A stretch of 64,000 nucleotides of DNA from Planomonospora parontospora (GTDB lineage: Bacteria; Actinomycetota; Actinomycetes; Streptosporangiales; Streptosporangiaceae): NCBI GenBank assembly GCA_014647935.1, contig BMQD01000013.1, positions 178,694 through 242,693 of the forward strand, written 5' to 3'. The notes under the pieces were generated by a model. The model did not search any database and had not been told where the DNA came from. It saw only the letters and a program-made list of their open reading frames with translations. A program made the translations under genes and the position numbers. Shown here one piece after another: positions 9,821-18,395 of the stretch; position 1 is the first letter of the stretch; each line of letters starts with the position of its first letter.

Positions 9821-9836
9821 ATGGAATCGTTTCCAT
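9821..9836. promoter_or_regulatory. LacI-type operator overlapping the lacI start codon
   Basis: ATGGAATCGTTTCCAT has perfect 6-base arms around a central TCGT, a LacI/GalR-family operator form. Its last two bases are the first two of the regulator's ATG (9835), which implies autoregulation. Confidence 0.65.
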
Positions 9837-10821
9837 GAACACGCGCAGGACGACCATCAAGGACGTGGCGGAGGCGGCCGGCGTCGGCGTGGCCACGGTC
9901 TCGCGGGTCCTGTCGGGCGGCTCGGCCAGTCCCGAGACCAGGGAGCGGGTGCTGGCCGTCGCGACCCAGCTCGACTACCGGCCCAGCGCGCTCGGCCGCA
10001 ACCTGCGCCAGCAGCGCTCCGGCGGGATCGGGCTGCTGGTGCCCGACATCACCGACAGCTTCTACGGCCGGCTGGCCGACGGCGTGCTCGCCTGCGCGCG
10101 GGCCGCTGGCGAACCGGTGATCCTCGGCACGACCGGCGACGACGCCGAGCGCGAGGCGGAGCAGATCGGCATGCTGCTGGAGCAGGGCGTGGGCCGGGTG
10201 GTCGCGGTCCCGGCCGGGGACGCGGAGATCTGGGCGCCGACCCTTCGGACCGGGCTGACCACGGTGTTCGCCCACCGCTCGGCGGCCGGCCACGGCGACG
10301 TGCCCGCCGTGCTGGCCGACGACCGGAGCGGGGTGCGGACCGCGGTCGACTACCTGACCGGGCTGGGCCACCGGCGCATCGCCTATCTCGGCGGGCCCGG
10401 CCAGGAGCAGCGCGTGGCGGTCTTCCGACAGGCGCTGGGCGCCCTGGTGGACGAGGAGCTCATCGTCTTCGCCCGCGGCAGCCGCGACTCCGCCTACGCG
10501 GCGGCGGCCGGGCTCCTGCAGCACCGCCCCGACCTGACGGCCGTGCTGGCCGGCGGCAACCTGCTGGGCGAGGCCGCCGTGCTGGCCGCCCGGGAGCTGG
10601 ACCTGCGGGTGCCCAAGGACCTGTCGATGATCATGTTCGACGACGTGCCCTGGGCCGAGCTCTGCTCCCCGCCGCTGACCGTGATCGCCCAGCCCGCGCA
10701 GGACATCGGCTACCGCGCGGCCGAGCTGGTGCTGCGCGAGGGGGGCCGCCGCCCGCGCGGCGTGCTGCTCCCCACCGAGCTCGTCGTCAGGGGCAGCTGC
10801 GGCCCCCGGCGCGCCTCGTGA
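9835..10821 (+). CDS. LacI-family transcriptional regulator
   Basis: A 328-residue repressor. The N-terminal HTH TTIKDVAEAAGVGVATVSRVLSG (6-28) and the hinge helix ALGRNLRQQRS are followed by a periplasmic-binding-protein-like effector domain with LVPDITDSFYGRLADGVLACA and DLSMIMFDDVPWAELCSPPLTVI. Such proteins respond to sugars or nucleosides. Divergent from msiK; CG-centred operators lie both at its own start and at the msiK start site, so it most likely represses msiK and itself. The effector is not predictable from sequence alone. Start ATG 9835 coincides with the end of the operator. Confidence 0.9.
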   Translation: MNTRRTTIKDVAEAAGVGVATVSRVLSGGSASPETRERVLAVATQLDYRPSALGRNLRQQRSGGIGLLVPDITDSFYGRLADGVLACARAAGEPVILGTTGDDAEREAEQIGMLLEQGVGRVVAVPAGDAEIWAPTLRTGLTTVFAHRSAAGHGDVPAVLADDRSGVRTAVDYLTGLGHRRIAYLGGPGQEQRVAVFRQALGALVDEELIVFARGSRDSAYAAAAGLLQHRPDLTAVLAGGNLLGEAAVLAARELDLRVPKDLSMIMFDDVPWAELCSPPLTVIAQPAQDIGYRAAELVLREGGRRPRGVLLPTELVVRGSCGPRRAS

Positions 10822-10849
10822 GCCGCACCGCCGTACGGCGGGCACGGCC

Positions 10850-10898
10850 CGCGCGGCCGTACGGCTCCGCCTCGTAGCCGCGCGGCCGCACGGCTCCG
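10850..10898. repeat. 20-bp direct repeat between convergent genes
   Basis: CGCGCGGCCGTACGGCTCCG at 10850-10869 recurs with one mismatch at 10879-10898. Several CCGTACGG palindromes around 10830-10865 allow hairpins. Between convergent lacI and glutathione peroxidase genes this likely serves as the transcription stop. Confidence 0.5.
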
Positions 10899-10922
10899 GC
10901 CGGGGATGTCCCGGGACTCAGG

Positions 10923-11408
10923 TCACAGGGACTTCTCGACCGCGTTGACCAGGGCGGGGTCCTCCGGGGTGACGCCCGGACGGAACCTCGCGAGCACCTC
11001 CCCCTCCCGGGAGACCAGGAACTTCTCGAAGTTCCACTGCACGTCGCCGGCCTCGCCCTCGGTGTCGGCGGCCCGCGTCAGCTCGGCGTAGAGCGGGTGC
11101 CGGCCGTCCCCGTTGACGTCGGTCTTGGCCAGCAGCGGGAAGTCCACGCCGTAGTTCGTCGCGCAGAACTCCTGGATCTCCTCGGCCGTACCCGGCTCCT
11201 GGCCCATGAACTGGTTGCAGGGCACGCCGACGACGGTGAAGCCGCGGTCGGCGTAGGTCTGCTGCAGGCGGACCAGTCCGGCGTACTGCGGGGTCAGACC
11301 GCACCGGGAGGCGACGTTCACCACGAGGACGGACCTGTCCGCCGCGAGCTCGGCCAGCGTGGTGGGCGCGCCGTCAAGGGTCTGCACGGGGATGTCACGG
11401 ATGCTCAT
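10923..11408 (-). CDS. Glutathione peroxidase family thiol peroxidase
   Basis: A 161-residue thioredoxin-fold peroxidase of the GPx family. The peroxidatic Cys lies in NVASRCGLTPQY (about residue 36), Gln in FMGQEPG and Trp/Asn in QWNFEKFLV complete the tetrad. Actinomycetes lack glutathione, so thioredoxin or mycothiol-linked reduction is more likely. Cys in VPCNQFMG is the conserved second Cys. The start ATG 11408 is preceded by TAGGCT at six bases, a leaderless pattern. The 192 bp upstream to the marR gene contains no gene. Confidence 0.92.
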   Translation of the reverse strand: MSIRDIPVQTLDGAPTTLAELAADRSVLVVNVASRCGLTPQYAGLVRLQQTYADRGFTVVGVPCNQFMGQEPGTAEEIQEFCATNYGVDFPLLAKTDVNGDGRHPLYAELTRAADTEGEAGDVQWNFEKFLVSREGEVLARFRPGVTPEDPALVNAVEKSL

Positions 11409-11600
11409 GGCCGCAGCCTAACCGGCCGGTAGCAAGGACGGCGCACGGGTCCCGGCGGCGTGGGGCGGGGTTCCCGGCGAACGGACGCGGAACTCGGCTC
11501 TGACATGAAGCATGTGACGTCATGGCTGAAAGTGATCTCGCCGATGATCGCACCGGACATGGCGAATCGGCGTCGGGGCCCTGGCCCTGTGTCGGCACAC

Positions 11601-12089
11601 CTATTGCGGGGGGGACGCGGTCGGAGTGCCGACCGCTTCGAGGGCGATGACCTGTTCCAGAGCGCGCCGCAGCATGGTGACCTGGTCTCTACCGAGAAGC
11701 CGGGACCATCTCTGCTCGACGTCGGCGAGGATCCGGGCAGCTGCGGCCTGGGCCGTCCTCCCTCGGCCGGTGAGCCTGATGATCTTCGCGCGGCGGTCGA
11801 CCTCGTCGGCGACCCGCTCGAGGTAACCGTGATCCTCTAGTTCGCTGACGAGTTCGCTGATCGCCTGCTTGGTGAGTCCGGAGCGTTCGGCGAGTGTGGT
11901 CAGCCGCGAACCCTCGGCGTCGATGTACCGGAAGACCGAGCCGTGGACATACCGGATCCCCTCGAACCCTTCGTCGGCCAACTGCCGGTGGAGTCCCTCG
12001 AGAGCAATATCCCTGACCTGCGTGAGCAGGGTGGGAAGCGGCAGCTTCGGCTCATGTCGCCGCCCCCCCGCTCCCGAACGCGTCGTCAT
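11601..12089 (-). CDS. MarR-family transcriptional regulator
   Basis: From ATG 12089 (MTTRSGAGGRR), 162 residues. The winged HTH is seen in LTTLAERSGLTKQAISELVSELEDHGYLERVADEVDRRAKIIRLTGRGR, the MarR recognition helix and wing. An in-frame GTG at 12149 would add 20 residues but lies inside the promoter/operator of the divergent gene and lacks a ribosome site, so the internal ATG with GAAGGA about ten bases upstream is preferred. Divergent from an esterase and FAD oxidoreductase operon; MarR proteins typically repress such adjacent detoxification genes and release DNA on binding a phenolic ligand. Ends in a short acidic-poor tail TPTASPPQ. Confidence 0.85.
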   Translation of the reverse strand: MTTRSGAGGRRHEPKLPLPTLLTQVRDIALEGLHRQLADEGFEGIRYVHGSVFRYIDAEGSRLTTLAERSGLTKQAISELVSELEDHGYLERVADEVDRRAKIIRLTGRGRTAQAAAARILADVEQRWSRLLGRDQVTMLRRALEQVIALEAVGTPTASPPQ

Positions 12090-12129
12090 GGTCGTGCGGT
12101 CCTTCTTTCGGACGAGTTCGTCAGGAGGC

Positions 12130-12174
12130 TTGACGATATCAGGCGGCACAATGGTAAGGTCGCCTGACTGTCAG
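12130..12174 (+). promoter_or_regulatory. Divergent promoter with inverted-repeat operator (MarR candidate)
   Basis: TTGACG (12130-12135) and TAAGGT (12155-12160) make a rightward promoter with a 19-base spacer. TCAGGCG (12139-12145) is repeated inverted as CGCCTGA (12161-12167), bracketing the -10, and CTGACTGTCAG (12164-12174) is a further perfect palindrome. This is a plausible MarR binding region controlling the esterase operon. Confidence 0.55.
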
Positions 12175-12201
12175 GGAGCTTGATTAATTTCTGGGGGCAA
12201 A

Positions 12202-13050
12202 ATGTCCGACATTGCCGAACGGCGCGATCAGTTCGCGGCGCTGTTCACCCGGCCCTTGCCTGCGGACGTCGACTCGTCGGCGACGACACTCGGCGGGCGG
12301 CCGGCGCTGGAGCTGCGGAGGGCGGCGCCGGGCACGGCGGGTGAGGACGTGCTGCTGTATCTCCACGGCGGTGGGTTCGTGGTCGGATCGGCGCGTGTCA
12401 CCGCTCACGTCTCCGCCGCGTTGCTGCGGCATCTGGACGGCCGAGCGGTCTCGCTCGACTACCGGCTGGCGCCCGAGCATGCGTTCCCGGCCGCGCCCGA
12501 TGACTGCATGGCGGCCTACCGTGAGCTGCTGGACTCCGGGGTCGATCCGCAGCGGTTGGTGGTCGCTGGCGACTCGGCCGGTGCCGCGCTGGCTGTCGTC
12601 ACCATGATGCGCGCCCGGAACGCGGGCCTGCCGATGCCGGCGGCGGCGGTCCTGTTCTCGCCGGCGGTCGATCTGACCCTCAGCGGCGCGAGCATGCGGT
12701 CCAAGGACGGGGTGGACCCGTTCTTCGCTCCGGCCGATCTCAAGTGGCTCTTCGATCGGTACCTCGCCGGCGGTGACGGTGCGGCGCCTGAGGCGAGTCC
12801 GGTCTTCGCCGATCTCACCGGCCTGCCGCCCCTGCTGATCCAGGTCGGCTCGAGCGAGCTCCTGCTGGACGACGCCGTACGGCTAGCCGCACGCGCCGGG
12901 GCCGACGAGGTCGCGGTGACATTGGAGGTGGTTCCGCGTCAACCGCACGTGTTCCAGCTCGACGATGAATCGGCCGAGGCGGCAGCGGCGCTGGAGCGTG
13001 CCGGCCGGTTCCTGGCCACCCGGCTCGGCGGCGAGAAGGAGAGATCATGA
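12202..13050 (+). CDS. Alpha/beta hydrolase, hormone-sensitive-lipase-type esterase
   Basis: A 282-residue esterase of family IV. The oxyanion motif HGGGF is at 55-59, the nucleophile elbow GDSAG has Ser125, the acid is Asp in SSELLLDD (about 226) and the His is in PRQPHVFQL (about 253). It hydrolyses short-chain acyl or aryl esters; cytosolic. GGGGG six bases before ATG 12202 is the ribosome site. Its stop overlaps the next start (ATGA), so it is translationally coupled to the FAD oxidoreductase. With the divergent MarR regulator this resembles an inducible ester-cleaving and oxidation unit for a xenobiotic or antibiotic. Confidence 0.9.
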   Translation: MSDIAERRDQFAALFTRPLPADVDSSATTLGGRPALELRRAAPGTAGEDVLLYLHGGGFVVGSARVTAHVSAALLRHLDGRAVSLDYRLAPEHAFPAAPDDCMAAYRELLDSGVDPQRLVVAGDSAGAALAVVTMMRARNAGLPMPAAAVLFSPAVDLTLSGASMRSKDGVDPFFAPADLKWLFDRYLAGGDGAAPEASPVFADLTGLPPLLIQVGSSELLLDDAVRLAARAGADEVAVTLEVVPRQPHVFQLDDESAEAAAALERAGRFLATRLGGEKERS

Positions 13051-14402
13051 ACCGGCTGGCCGATCAGGTGATGGGGCCGGTACTCGCGCCCCGCGACGAG
13101 GGGTACGACGCGGAACGCGCCGGTTGGCAGACCGCCCGCCGGCACCGTCCCGACCTGGTGGTGGGCGCCGCCGGACCCGCCGACGTGCGGGCGGCGGTGG
13201 CGTACGCGAGCGGCCGCGGGCTCCCGGTGGCGGTGCAGGGCACCGGGCACGCCTCGGCGGCCGTCGCCGCCAATGGCGGAGTACTGATCACTACCGCGCG
13301 GATGAGCGCCGTCCGGGTGGACGCCGATGCCGGCACTGCGTGGGTGGCCGCAGGGACACGGTGGGATCAGGTGATCCACAGGGCGGCGCCGGCCGGGCTG
13401 TCGCCCCTGTCCGGTTCGGCCCCGCGCGTGGGCGCGGTCTCCTACACCCTCGGCGGTGGTCTGGCCCTGCTGTCCCGGACCTTCGGTTACGCCGCCGACC
13501 ACGTGCGCGGCCTCGACGTCGTCACGGCGGACGGCCGCCTGCGACGCGTCACCCGGGACTGCGAGCCGGACCTGTTCTGGGCTCTGCGCGGAGGGCGGGA
13601 CAACTTCGGCGTGGTGACCGGAATGGAGATCGATCTGATGCCGGTCACCACGCTGTATGGCGGAGCACTGGTCTTCCCCGTTGAGAAGGCCGCCGATGCG
13701 TTCGGCACCTACCTGCAATGGGCCGCCACAGTGCCGGAGGCGATGAACTCCTCGATCGCGCTGATCTCCCTGCCGGACGTTCCAGCGATCCCGGGGCCGT
13801 TACGCGGCCGTTACACCGTCCATGTCCGCATCGCCTGCGCGGCCGACGATCCCGGAGTCGGCGAGCGCCTGGTGGCGCCGCTGCGAGCCATCGGCCCGAT
13901 GAGCGACACCCTGGGTGCGCTGGCTTACGCCGAAACCGGGTCGATCTACAACGACCCCGTCGCATCGAGTGCGGTCGAGTCGGGCACGGCCATGCTCGGC
14001 GAACTCGACGCCACCGCTGTGCAGGCCATCCTCGACCTGGCAGGCCCCCACGCGCCGGTGCCGCACATCGTCGAACTGCGCCACCTCGGCGGCAGGCTCG
14101 CCCACCCGCCTGCCGTGGAAAACGCCGTCGGCAACCGCGACGCGCGATACTTGTTCAACGTGGTGTCCCGGCTGGAACGCGCCGACATCACCCGGATCCG
14201 GCCGGCGCACGCGCGCATGTTCGAGGCGATCGCGCCATGGAGCACCGGCGGCCGGTTCCTCAACTTCATGAACGGCGAGAAGGCCGCCACTCAGGTGCGC
14301 TCCGCCTACAACGCCACGGACTACCGGCGGCTGACCGATCTCAAAGCCGTCTACGACCCGGAGAACGTCTTCCGTCTCAACCACAACATCCCACCCGGCT
14401 GA
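13047..14402 (+). CDS. FAD-binding oxidoreductase, berberine-bridge/PCMH type, histidyl-FAD
   Basis: A 451-residue flavoprotein of the PCMH superfamily. The FAD-linking His68 is in VQGTGHASAA. The second covalent position of bicovalent enzymes is not Cys here (SGSAPRVGAVSYTLGGG, about 120-136), so a mono-histidyl flavin is expected. LFWALRGGRDNFGVVT is the classic FAD motif, and the C-terminal YNATDYRRLTDLKAVYDPENVFRLNHNIPP is the BBE signature. Such enzymes oxidise sugars, alkaloids or polyketide alcohols; several are antibiotic-inactivating or tailoring enzymes. It overlaps the esterase gene by four bases. Substrate unknown. Confidence 0.92.
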   Translation: MNRLADQVMGPVLAPRDEGYDAERAGWQTARRHRPDLVVGAAGPADVRAAVAYASGRGLPVAVQGTGHASAAVAANGGVLITTARMSAVRVDADAGTAWVAAGTRWDQVIHRAAPAGLSPLSGSAPRVGAVSYTLGGGLALLSRTFGYAADHVRGLDVVTADGRLRRVTRDCEPDLFWALRGGRDNFGVVTGMEIDLMPVTTLYGGALVFPVEKAADAFGTYLQWAATVPEAMNSSIALISLPDVPAIPGPLRGRYTVHVRIACAADDPGVGERLVAPLRAIGPMSDTLGALAYAETGSIYNDPVASSAVESGTAMLGELDATAVQAILDLAGPHAPVPHIVELRHLGGRLAHPPAVENAVGNRDARYLFNVVSRLERADITRIRPAHARMFEAIAPWSTGGRFLNFMNGEKAATQVRSAYNATDYRRLTDLKAVYDPENVFRLNHNIPPG

Positions 14403-14487
14403 GGTCCGATCCGGGATCGGGGGACGACTCATCTTCAGCACCATCACCACTGTGCTCGCCGGACTGATCGGCGCAGGCCTCAGCAGT

Positions 14488-14511
14488 GGCATCAACCGAT
14501 CGGTTGATGCC
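14488..14511. promoter_or_regulatory. 24-bp perfect palindrome upstream of the ABC exporter
   Basis: Bases 14488-14511 read identically on both strands (arm GGCATCAACCGA). It lies 85 bases after the FAD oxidoreductase stop and 68 bases before the exporter ATPase start, in a 176-bp gene-free spacer. The length and AACCGATCGGTT core resemble TetR-family operators. It may alternatively be a terminator stem with no loop, which is less likely. Confidence 0.6.
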
Positions 14512-14578
14512 GGGATCCACCGTCCCGCTCTCCGGCCGGACGATCCCCCACCCGCCGGCCCCGCGGGATTCTCGATGC

Positions 14579-15346
14579 ATGCCAGCACACCGGGAGCTCG
14601 CCCTCCGCGCCATCGGACTCCGTAAAGCCTTCGGCGACCACCTGGCCGTCGACGACATCCACCTCACCGTCCCCGCCGGATCCTTCTACGGCCTGGTCGG
14701 CCCCAATGGAGCCGGCAAGACCACCACCCTGGCCATGGCCGTGGGCCTGCTCCGCCCCGACGCGGGCAGCGCCGAGATCTTCGGCGTCGACGTCTGGCGT
14801 GACACCGTCCGCGCCAAGGGACTGATCGGCGTGCTGCCCGACAGCAACGCCATGCCGGAACGGCTCACCGGCCGCGAGGTCCTCACCTGTCTCGGCCTGC
14901 TGCGCGGCCTACCCCCCGCCGTCGTCGCCGAGCGCACCGACGAACTCCTCCAGGTCTTCGAACTCGACTCCGCCGAGCGGACCCTGGTCATCGAATACTC
15001 CACCGGCATGCGCAAGAAGATCGGCCTGGCCGTCGCCCTCCTGCACGCGCCCCGCCTGCTCGTCCTGGACGAGCCCTTCGAGGCCGTCGACCCCGTCTCC
15101 GCCGCCACCATCAGGACCATCCTGCACAGGTTCACCGCCGGCGGCGGCTCCGTGATCATCTCCAGCCACGTCATGGCCCTCGTGGAACAGGTCTGCGACC
15201 ACGTGGGCGTCATCTCCGACGGCCGCGTCGTGGCCGCCGGGCCGCTGGCCGACGTACGCGGCACCGGAACCCTGGAGGACGCCTTCGTCGACCTCGTCGG
15301 CGCCCGCACCGGAGGAACGGAGGGGCTGGCATGGCTCACCTCCTGA
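14579..15346 (+). CDS. ABC exporter ATP-binding protein
   Basis: A 255-residue ATPase from ATG 14579 (MPAHRELALRAIGL), chosen because the conserved N-terminus starts there; the frame is open to 14486. Walker A GPNGAGKTT is near 41-49, the signature is modified to YSTGMRKKIGLA, Walker B is LLVLDEPFEAVDP, and the switch His is in SSHVMALVEQ. This fits DrrA/CcmA-type ATPases of ABC-2 exporters. Translation is coupled to the permease by a 16-base overlap. With the following two-component system it forms a sensing and export unit. Confidence 0.9.
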   Translation: MPAHRELALRAIGLRKAFGDHLAVDDIHLTVPAGSFYGLVGPNGAGKTTTLAMAVGLLRPDAGSAEIFGVDVWRDTVRAKGLIGVLPDSNAMPERLTGREVLTCLGLLRGLPPAVVAERTDELLQVFELDSAERTLVIEYSTGMRKKIGLAVALLHAPRLLVLDEPFEAVDPVSAATIRTILHRFTAGGGSVIISSHVMALVEQVCDHVGVISDGRVVAAGPLADVRGTGTLEDAFVDLVGARTGGTEGLAWLTS

Positions 15347-17151
15347 CCCCCGGCACGGCCGCCCTGGCCCAGCACATGATCCGCATGCGGCTGGCGCTCA
15401 TGCGCAACTCCCTGCGCGGCGACAACGCCTCCAACCTCTACGCCGGCGTCTCGCTCGGGCTGATCCTGGCCTTCGCGACGATCGCCATCGCCGCCCTGTG
15501 GCCCGCCTACCTGCCCCTCACCCTGGCCGTGTGGCTCTCCGGCTGGATCTTCGGCCCCATCTTCATCGGGGGCGGCGGCGAGACCCTCCGCCCCGAGTAC
15601 TTCTCCATGCTCCCGACCACACCTGGCCGGATCGCGGCGGCCCTGCTCGCCGGAGCCTTCGCGGGACCCGCACCCGCGGTCAATCTGATCGCCCTGCTGT
15701 CCCTGCCCGTGTACGGCTGGCGCTTCGGCCCGGCCGGAGTGCTCATCGGCCTGGTGGCGGCCGTCGCCACGCTCGTCACCATGGTGATGATCTCCCGCGT
15801 CGTCGTGGCGCTCATCGGGCTGTTCGTCAGGTCCCGCGCCACCGCGGCCGCCGTCGGCATCGTGACCGGCACCGCCATCGCCCTGTGCGGCAACGGCTGG
15901 GCACCCGCCGTTGCCGTGGGCGGCGCCGACACCGCCGCCTGGTCCCGGATCCTCGTCCGTGTCCTGCCCTCCGGGTGGGGCGTGGCCGCCGTCGAAGCCC
16001 CCTGGCCCCTCGCCCTCGCCGTCCTCGCCGCCGACGCCGGCGTGATCGCCCTCCTCCTGGCCGCCTGGGCCGGCCTGCTGTCGCGGCGCGTCGTCTCGGC
16101 CGCGCGCGGCGGTGTGCCACCCCGTCGAGGCATACCCCGCCCCCTCCCCGCCGCCGGCGGCGCCCGCATCGCCGCCGCCAAGGAACTGCGCGTCTGGTGG
16201 CGCGACCTCGTCCGCATCCAGCTCCTCGCCACCGCTTTCTCCTACGCCGTCGTCACCCCCCTCCTGCTCGTCACCATCGACGTCTGGATCATGGTCCCGT
16301 TCACGGGACTCATCGCGATCGTGATGGCCGCCGCGTCCTCGGCCAACCTCTACGGCTCCGACGGGACCGCGCTGTGGCTCACCCTCATGACCCCCGGCGC
16401 GGAACGCGCCGACGTTCGCGGACGCCAACTGGCCTGGCTCCTCGTCGTCGGCCCGGCCGCAGTGCTCCTCTCCCTGACCGGCACCCTCGTCAGCGGCCAG
16501 AGCTGGGCCTGGCCGTGGGTGCTCGGCCTCCTCCCCGCCCTCCTCGGCGGCGGCGCCGGGGTCATCGTCCTGCTCGCCGTCACCTCGCTCGTCCCCGGCA
16601 CCGACCCCCACAAGCGCGGCGGCAACCCGCTCAGCACCGGCGCCGACGAGACCGCCGAGACCGGCCTCGCCTGGCTCGTGCTCGTCACCGTCCCCGCCAC
16701 CGCCCTGCCCGCGGCCGGCGTCACGCTCCTCGCCCCTTGGGCCGGCATCGCCACCGGCGTGCTGACCGGCGCCCTCGGCGCCTGGGGACTAGGCAGGATC
16801 GCCTATCGCAGACTCGAGAGCCACGGGATCGATCTGCTCAACCTCATGAAGTACGGCCCGCCGCCCCAGGCCGGCGAACCCACCACCGCCGATCTCCCCA
16901 TCCGGCACCGCATCGGTGTCACGGTCTGCTACACCGTCGCCTGGCTTCCGCTGTTCCCCCAGGGGCTCGCGCCCATGTTCATGAAGATCTTCGGCGTCGA
17001 GGACCGCGTATGGTTCCTCGCCCTTCATCTCCCGTCGATCTGGCAATGGCCCACCATCATCTTCATGATCGTCCTGGGACTGCTCATGTACGGCTACGCC
17101 GTCTTGATCCCCATGCGCCTAAGCTCGTCCTCGTCGACCACCACCGGGTGA
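15331..17151 (+). CDS. ABC-2-type exporter permease, large
   Basis: A 606-residue polytopic membrane protein with about 12-14 hydrophobic segments, for example LYAGVSLGLILAFATIAIAALW and TWPDRIAAALLAGAF-like helices. Two membrane blocks are separated by a hydrophilic segment (SRRVVSAARGGVPPRRGIPR, about 250-270). This size suggests a fused or double-domain permease that pairs with the ATPase upstream. GGAGG precedes ATG 15331. Codons end in C more consistently than in genes outside 14.6-19 kb, hinting at a different origin for this block. Substrate unknown; linkage to a LuxR-type two-component system suggests a self-protection exporter. Confidence 0.85.
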   Translation: MAHLLTPGTAALAQHMIRMRLALMRNSLRGDNASNLYAGVSLGLILAFATIAIAALWPAYLPLTLAVWLSGWIFGPIFIGGGGETLRPEYFSMLPTTPGRIAAALLAGAFAGPAPAVNLIALLSLPVYGWRFGPAGVLIGLVAAVATLVTMVMISRVVVALIGLFVRSRATAAAVGIVTGTAIALCGNGWAPAVAVGGADTAAWSRILVRVLPSGWGVAAVEAPWPLALAVLAADAGVIALLLAAWAGLLSRRVVSAARGGVPPRRGIPRPLPAAGGARIAAAKELRVWWRDLVRIQLLATAFSYAVVTPLLLVTIDVWIMVPFTGLIAIVMAAASSANLYGSDGTALWLTLMTPGAERADVRGRQLAWLLVVGPAAVLLSLTGTLVSGQSWAWPWVLGLLPALLGGGAGVIVLLAVTSLVPGTDPHKRGGNPLSTGADETAETGLAWLVLVTVPATALPAAGVTLLAPWAGIATGVLTGALGAWGLGRIAYRRLESHGIDLLNLMKYGPPPQAGEPTTADLPIRHRIGVTVCYTVAWLPLFPQGLAPMFMKIFGVEDRVWFLALHLPSIWQWPTIIFMIVLGLLMYGYAVLIPMRLSSSSSTTTG

Positions 17152-17186
17152 GACCCGTCCGTACCCGAGAGGAGGGCACGCTCCGG

Positions 17187-18395
17187 ATGAACGATCCCTT
17201 CCCGCTCTCCACCTGGGAACGACGCTTCGAGAACATCGTCGAGATCGTCCCCTACATCACCCTCGCGGCTTCCCTGGCCATCAGCCTGGTCTCACCCGAC
17301 CGGCCCGAAGGCGAGATCCCCCGCACCCTCGCCCTCACCGCTCTGGCCCTCGCCTGGACCGTCGGCGCCCGCACCCTCCTCCCGGTCGCCGTGCGCCGAC
17401 GCAGGACCGCCGTCACCGTCCACTTCGCCGGCGTCCTGGCCACCGCCGCACTGCTAACCTTCCACGACCCCATCTTCATCATCTACTGCATCTCCGGCTT
17501 CTTCCTCGCCGCCCACTTCGCCCCCTCCAAGTGGACCTTCGCCGCCGTCGCCGCCACCTCCTTCGTCCTGTACGGCTCGACGCTGGACTGGGCCCAGGCC
17601 ACCGTCCAGCTCATCGCCTTCCACCTGGCGATCGTCGCCGTGCAGACCGTCGCCATCGGCGGTGGCCACATCGCCGGCATCAGGATCGAGGACCGGCAGC
17701 GCAAGTACCGCAAAGCGCTCAGCGACCTTCAGATCGCCCTGGCGGAGAACGCCGACCTCCACGCCCAGCTCCTCACCCAGGCCCACCAGGCCGGCATCCT
17801 CGACGAACGCCACCGCATGGCACGCGAGATCCACGACACCCTCGCCCAGGGCCTCACCGGCATCATCACCCAGCTACGTGCCGCCCAGCGCGTCGAGTCC
17901 TCCGGCACCCACCTCGAACTCGCGCTCGGCCTCGCCCAGGACAGCCTCACCGAGGCCCGCCGCTCCGTCGCCGCCCTCCAGCCGCACCAGCTCGAGGACG
18001 CCCACCTCCCCGACGCGATGACCACCCTGGCCCGCAGCTGGACCCGGACCACCGGCGTCGACCTCCGCGTCGAAGTGACCGGCGACCGCGTCCCCCTCAG
18101 CCCCGCCATCGAGGTCACCCTCTTCCGCGTCGCCCAGGAAGCCCTCGCCAACGTCGCCAAACACGCGGACGCCACCCGCGTCGGCCTCACCCTCTCCTAC
18201 ACCGGCTCCGTCGTCCTCCTCGACGTCCGCGATGACGGCACCGGCATCCGCGACCCCGACGCGAAGGGATTCGGACTCAACAGCATGCGACAACGCCTAC
18301 GCGGCGTCGGCGGCTCCCTCGAGATCGAGAGCACGCCCGGCGAGGGCACCGCCGTCAGCGCCACCGTCCCCGCGCTCCAAGGAAACCCCCGGTGA
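17187..18395 (+). CDS. Sensor histidine kinase, NarL/DesK class
   Basis: A 402-residue kinase from ATG 17187, with AGAGGAGG about ten bases upstream. Five to six N-terminal helices (about 20-165) form a membrane sensor, then comes a coiled stretch RKYRKALSDLQIALAENADLHAQLL. The HisKA_3 motif MAREIHDTLAQGLTGIITQL has phospho-acceptor His216. HATPase motifs are the N box AQEALANVAKHA, DDGTGI and GFGLNSMRQRL. It phosphorylates the regulator encoded next, which overlaps by four bases. Probably senses an envelope stress or toxic compound that the upstream ABC exporter removes. Confidence 0.9.
   Translation: MNDPFPLSTWERRFENIVEIVPYITLAASLAISLVSPDRPEGEIPRTLALTALALAWTVGARTLLPVAVRRRRTAVTVHFAGVLATAALLTFHDPIFIIYCISGFFLAAHFAPSKWTFAAVAATSFVLYGSTLDWAQATVQLIAFHLAIVAVQTVAIGGGHIAGIRIEDRQRKYRKALSDLQIALAENADLHAQLLTQAHQAGILDERHRMAREIHDTLAQGLTGIITQLRAAQRVESSGTHLELALGLAQDSLTEARRSVAALQPHQLEDAHLPDAMTTLARSWTRTTGVDLRVEVTGDRVPLSPAIEVTLFRVAQEALANVAKHADATRVGLTLSYTGSVVLLDVRDDGTGIRDPDAKGFGLNSMRQRLRGVGGSLEIESTPGEGTAVSATVPALQGNPR

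Noticed and set aside
14403-14578. Short coding frame between the FAD oxidoreductase and ABC ATPase genes
   Set aside because: Reads plausibly hydrophobic (ITTVLAGLIGAGLSSG) but has no start signal and is dominated by the palindrome; not conserved in any recognised family.
14686-16611. 641-codon minus-strand frame over the ABC exporter genes
   Set aside because: Gly/Asp/Glu-biased shadow of genuine membrane protein and ATPase genes.
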